In this document: positions 59,109-64,000 of the stretch, piece after piece
Numbering within the stretch: position 1 is the first letter of the stretch
Layout of the letters: each line of letters begins with the position of its first letter
Assembly (NCBI GenBank): GCA_012932865.1
Contig: SAXG01000002.1
Location: 1,426,001-1,490,000 of the forward strand
Direction: 5' to 3'
Length of the DNA stretch: 64,000 nt
From: Amylostereum areolatum
Taxonomy: Eukaryota > Basidiomycota > Agaricomycetes > Russulales > Stereaceae
The notes under the pieces: model-generated
Database searches by the model: none
What the model was told of the DNA's origin: nothing
Seen by the model: the letters and a program-made list of their open reading frames with translations, nothing else
Translations under genes and position numbers: made by a program

Positions 59109-61621
59109 ATGTTGCCCAAACCTCCAAGACCTCCCAAACCACTCAATCTGAAGCAGCGGCTGGCCGCGCTCACTCAAACTCCTTTGTCTCCGTCATCTTA
59201 TGATTCTACCCAGTCTCCCAAGTCTCCCATCGTCGGCAAGAGGAAGCTGAACGTGCCATGGACGCGACGTCAGGACAGTGCCAGCAGTTTATCGGGAGAG
59301 GATAAACTCCAGGAGGTCATGAGCAAGATGATCTACCAGGCAGGAGTGGACTACGAGTACGTGTTAGACTTCGCTATCCTCGACTACCACTCACGGTATC
59401 TCCTTCAGGACCCGACCGATGTAAGTCTTATTTGTGACTTGAAGTCCTTCGAAGGTTTATGTCCTGCTCAGGGTTGTTCTCAATGCGTCGTCACTACCAG
59501 ACACGCGAGAAGTGAACTATGATCTGCTACTTGCGTGCGTCTATTCATGACCTGTTCCCAAACACTCCTTGACGCGTACATCAGCCGTATTCTATCATAT
59601 CTCGACCTCTATGGTGCGTTTTCGCCCTTCTCAACGTGACATCACACCTCATGTATGCCGCTAGTTGAGTCCGACTATACTGTCGTCTTCTTTGCTGCGG
59701 GCAGTAAGCATACACCCGGGTGGAATTGGGTGTGGAAGGCCTACCGCAGCCTTAGCAGGAAGTACCGCAAAAACCTGAAACGCCTGGTGAGTCCATCCTT
59801 GACTGGTATTTCTTCCGTCACGCTGATCCATCACCAGTTCATCGTCCACTCTAACTTTTTCTCCAAAAGTACGTGTTTTGTCCACATCCGTAGTCCGAGT
59901 GCCTGACGTCACGTTCCCTTCATGGCAGTGCTTTTCTCGCTTGCGGGTGCTTTCATAAGGTGGGTATTACCGCCAAGTTTATATAGCTCAAGCTCATGTG
60001 GTGTGGTCGCCCCACTGCAGCCCCAAGTTCTTCCGCAAAATCACGTATATTGACACCCTCTCTGAGCTTGCGTACCACGTACCTCTCACGCAGATCGACG
60101 TTCCGCCTGCGGTATATCAGTACGTCAGCCTACCCCGTCAATCTTTTCCATGGGTGCGCTAAGTTCACGCAGAGAGAACTTGAAGCACGAACGGCAGATT
60201 ACGCTTCCTGTGCCATCACAGTCGAGCCTGTTTGGCGTGCCCCTCGAAGAGCTTATGGGATACGACGGGGAGAAGGGTGGGATTCCGAGGGTGGTCAAGG
60301 ATGCGATACAGTACCTCCGCGAGACCGGTGTGTACCGCTTTATTCAGTCACGTCTTACCCTGACCATTGTGTAGGATTGAACGAGGAGGGGCTCTTTCGA
60401 CGGTCGCCCAATTCTGCACTCCTGCGTCAGATCAAGGAGGCCTATGACCGAGGTCTGTTCTGTCTGGTCTTCATATTTTTGCTTCGCTCTTTGACTTCGG
60501 TGTATAGGCCATGTCGTTTCTCTGGAAAACTTTGGCGATCCACACCTCGCCGCCGTGCTCCTAAAGAAATACATTCGTGATCTTCCTGAGCCCCTCTTCC
60601 CGGAGTCGATGTACGACGTCATCGCAAGGTGTCCCGCACCCACATTTGAGCCCGACGATTGGTCCGCCGTACTCTATCTCCGGGAGCACCTATTCCCCTT
60701 CCTACCTCGATGCAACTATATACTTCTCAGCCATGTCCTCCGTAAGTCCATCTCTTGCTTGGTTCGTTCGAGGTGTGTTAACGCTCAATTTTAGACCTGA
60801 TGCATGAAGTGTCCCTGCGGTCGTCCACCAACCTCATGGACGCGCACAATCTCGCGATTGTCCTCTGCCCCAACCTCGTCTCTAGCTCCTCCCCCGCACG
60901 CGACATCATGATGTGTGCCGTTGGAGGCGGAGTGGTGTTACCTCCAAGCCTCAACGGTGGCGCGCCCCCTCCTCAACACGAAGGCCGAACGACCCTCGGT
61001 ATGCTGATCAAGCTCTGTGTCCAGCGGTATTACGAGGTGTTCGATGAGGTCGAGGACCGCTCGGAGGCGCTGCCGCTACCGCGCACGCCCGACGGCGACG
61101 CGCCCTCCAGCGGGTCGTCCAGTCCGCGCATGCCGAACGCGCAGTTCAAGCGCATGTCCGTGCTCTCCAAGGGCTCATCCAATCGCGACAGCAGAGGCTT
61201 CGACGATGACGAGAGCATCGACGACGCCATGCTCGTCATGCCCATCGGCCCTGGGGGCGGTCCGCCCAGCTCGTGGGCAGGCGCAGGCAGCACTACCGTC
61301 GGTCCTGGCGCGTTTCGGCCAAGGCATCGAACGGGGCTGTCCGGTGGCGGCTCGCGGGGTTCGTCCTCAGCAGCTAAGTCGATGCACACGATGGGGAACG
61401 GGGCCGGGAACGGAGGTGTCGGTGGGGCGGCGCGCGCGCATTCGACGATCAGCGTGGAGAATGGCACGATGCGCAGGGGCTCGATCTCGGTCGGGAGGGG
61501 TACGACGAGGAAGGCGAGTGGGGCAGCGGTGCAGGCAATCGGGGTGACCGCATCGGGGTTCTTCAGCGCACCGCCGGGGGCGCCTCCAGTTCCATCGCGG
61601 AGGGGCACCAGGGACGAGTGA
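59109..61621 (+). CDS. CRAL-TRIO/RhoGAP protein (ARHGAP1/p50RhoGAP-like)
   Basis: A GTPase-activating protein for Rho-family GTPases such as Cdc42. The N-terminus is proline-rich (MLPKPPRPPKPLNLKQRL). The lipid-binding CRAL-TRIO/Sec14-like part runs through VVFFAAGSKHTPGWNWVWKA, KNLKRLFIVHSN and PKFFRKITYIDTLSELAYHV. The RhoGAP domain has LFGVPLEELMG, then GLNEEGLFRRSPNSALLRQI with the arginine finger in GLFRR, KKYIRDLPEPLFPE, and MDAHNLAIVLCPNLV. A Gly/Ser-rich disordered tail of about 180 residues follows. About ten short introns. Sec14-RhoGAP architecture is that of ARHGAP1 and fungal Ecm25-like proteins; the tail is specific to this lineage as far as I can tell. Confidence 0.88.
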
Positions 61622-64000
61622 GCGAGCTATGCGAATCTGTTCTCGACGTGGTCTGGGTGCTCGAGCTGGAGGCAGAGCTAGCTCTGTTCGGACTCGGAGC
61701 GGTCTGGAGGAAAGGACTGGTATTGTACGGCTTTTGCGAGTATCGGCGTATATTGTAGGTTTCTGGACGTGCCTTGGACGCGTTCTTTATTTCGATACCC
61801 CATGGATTTTGCGTAATTTATCCGCGACGACAGTTCATATAGTACTCGTATCTACAAGTTTCCCTTTCTTCAACGTGCGCTGTCGACAGACTCTGAAGAT
61901 TTGAGGTCTGACTTGGACTTTGGGGCGAGACGAAGGTCCGCCGGACTTGTCACGCTGTGCACCGGAAGAGTGCACGTGATGAGATTGAGACCGCGGTGGT
62001 CCACCGGGAAAAGGCGCTGGTCCCGGTGCCGGCGGCTCTCAATTGTTCGAGTCTTTTCCGTCCGTCATCATTTCGACTCATGCTCCAGCTTACATAGGGG
62101 GTATAAAGGAGAGGTCGTGCATTACTCAGGGGTGTGGCATTTTTCTTTCCCTCTCGACCTTCCCCCCTTCTCGCTGTCGCAGGTGCGATGGGCTCGAGGA
62201 CGATGCGGCCCGGCGTTACATGGACATTGGACGTGATGTAGTTTGGAACTACTGCGTGGAGGGGCGCATTGGAACGAAAATGTGCGCAGTTCCCGGCCTT
62301 GTTGAATTGCGGACGCGTTTACGACTGCACCTGTCTTCGGCATCTGCAGAGGCCTCCCTCCTCGTCATAACTTACGAACTCGAGTTCTCTATACTGCGCA
62401 TGTTGAGCGCTATGCAAGGGTGGATGGTCAAACACAAAAGGTGCGCAGCTCCTGTGACCGTCCACGAATGCGCTCACTGGCTTATTCGCGGGCAGACATC
62501 CTCGGCTACTCTATGAGTCTGTGAACCAATCCTCTCTCACTGCGCATATAGGACGCTTTATGGGTGGCTCTCCGTTTATGCTGCGCATATACGCATGGAT
62601 GACAACAGCTGACAGGTCTCTCCCTATCAGTAGGACTTGCAGGGCGCCCACCGCGTTCAAGTTAACCTTCTTAGGTCAGGTTAGATCAAACAAACAAACA
62701 AGCATTCCTCTTTTGGATTCCTGCGACCTCGTGCCGCCTGAAGTCATTCGCAACGATCACTCAATATGCTCCTCTCTCGCGTTTGCTGTGCATATATTCA
62801 CTCCGACTAGTCCAGTCTGTCGAGGACGCTCCCCGGCCGTTAGTACTCAGGTATGCTGCGCAGAAATGATGATTTCCCCAAGACGCCCACGACCTCCTCG
62901 TATTGCTCTGCGCATACATCCACCTCTACAAGACCACCGCTAGACCCAATTTCCAGGTACGACGGAAACTATGCCCAAGTCGGAGAAAGAGCATCAATCC
63001 GTCTACGGTGGCGAGGCGCTTCGCGTTTCCCCCGACCCCGCCCTTGGGTATCACAAAACCCCGAGATCGACCCGCCCCACCGCAAGCCCTGCAGTCCTAG
63101 TATGTATAACACATCCCGACTGCGATCTCCGTCCCTTGTTCTCTTTCGTCCTCCCATGGCCACACCTAAGACCAAGGTCAATAACTGATTGCTCCATTCC
63201 ATTGCATTTCTCCTCACCGCAGTACAGACGGGGAGCTGGAACGGGCGCAGCGCGGCACCCATGGTTCCCCACTTGCACATGGACGTACGCGCTTCCTTCG
63301 ATTTAGTTTTATTGACGGACGATCCAGGATGCTCGAATATCGGGGCGCTTTTTCTTGGGGTCCCCCTCTTGGAGGGGAATATCGGGGAAAGCTGGAACGC
63401 TGCGGACTGTGATTTGCCTTGCTGGAGGATTCAAGAGGACGGGGGGGCTGAAATTGGACGAGGAAGGGAACGGGCTGCCTTGGGATGAACTCGGAATGAC
63501 CTGGCGGCGCGCTACGATGGCGGATCCTCCGATCGGGCTTGCGGGTTCATCGGTCAAAGGTGACAGGAGAACCGTCGACTTGCTCTCGAAGACGTCGTCC
63601 AATTTCCCGGATGATCGTCCTCCTGGACGAAAGCTTCAATGCGGTCCTACGGCGAGGTCTAGAGATCGGGCATAGCACGACGCCGCCGGTTGGTTCGGAG
63701 ATGGCGGGGATCTTAGAGACAAAGTACGGAAGCAAGAACGCTTGTTCGAGGCGGCGGCGCCGATAACGTTTCCCCAGAATCCGATCCCAGATTGCGCCGA
63801 ACTTCGAAGGGATTGTGCCGACCCGCGGACGCGCGTACGTGCAAGCCAACCGGCGGACTGCGGATCTGGGACTTTCTCTTTCCTTCAGCTGGTTTGTGAC
63901 CGCGGATTAGGACATCGACTGTACCACTTGGGGACAACGTTCGAAGACACCCTGATGCACGCAGGTCAAACATCCCGCCTTCAATCGACCCTTTTCCCAA
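61622..64000. other. 2.4 kb tract without a recognisable gene
   Basis: No supported gene on either strand to the window edge. A short motif CTGCGCATA recurs at about 62393, 62538, 62580 and 62908 on the plus strand. Minus-strand open frames (63547-64000) may be the edge of something outside the window. Confidence 0.4.

Overview
The window reads as nuclear DNA of a filamentous basidiomycete (Agaricomycotina-like). Genes are broken by many 45-80 nt GT-AG introns, both strands are densely used, and the gene set is fungal: two STE3-type receptors, a Hos3-type deacetylase, a Kha1-type antiporter, Nop56, histone H3 and an F-box/LRR family. No rRNA, tRNA, CRISPR or bacterial operon signal was found. 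Exon borders were worked out by eye from reading frame, splice consensus and paralogue comparison, so gene ends are firmer than individual junctions.

Layout. 0-2 kb: aldo/keto reductase. 2.7-8.3 kb: a tandemly duplicated divergent gene pair (A1 minus/B1 plus, then A2 minus/B2 plus). A is unrecognised; B carries a D...E-x-K...Q pattern like a PD-(D/E)XK nuclease fold. 8.7-13.7 kb: Hos3-type deacetylase and, divergently, a Wss1-type DNA-protein crosslink protease with a 1 kb intron. 14.1-23 kb: flavin monooxygenase, SAM methyltransferase, a conserved unknown, histone H3, a small membrane protein. 23.3-35.6 kb: three F-box/LRR paralogues in different states of decay, a STAND-type N-domain/DUF6699-like chimera and a MYND protein. 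35.6-44.8 kb: a gene-poor tract with fragments of SMC5-like and 2OG-oxygenase-like genes, a MITE-like element and an identical 987 bp copy of part of WSS1. 44.8-46.3 kb: a second DUF6699-like gene with a different N-terminus. 47.8-64 kb: NOP56, KHA1-type antiporter, two tandem STE3-like receptors with a small gene between them, a CRAL-TRIO/RhoGAP protein, then about 2.4 kb with nothing recognisable.

Housekeeping blocks (chromatin, snoRNP, ion transport, Rho signalling) alternate with fast-changing accessory blocks (A/B pairs, F-box array, DUF6699 chimeras, receptor pair). The strongest unexplained signals are the duplicated A/B module, the exon-swapped DUF6699 pair, and the 35.6-44.8 kb tract that appears to have collected gene pieces, including one from WSS1 28.8 kb away. 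Several genes carry single-base frameshifts, two of them in homopolymer runs; these could be real decay or assembly error.
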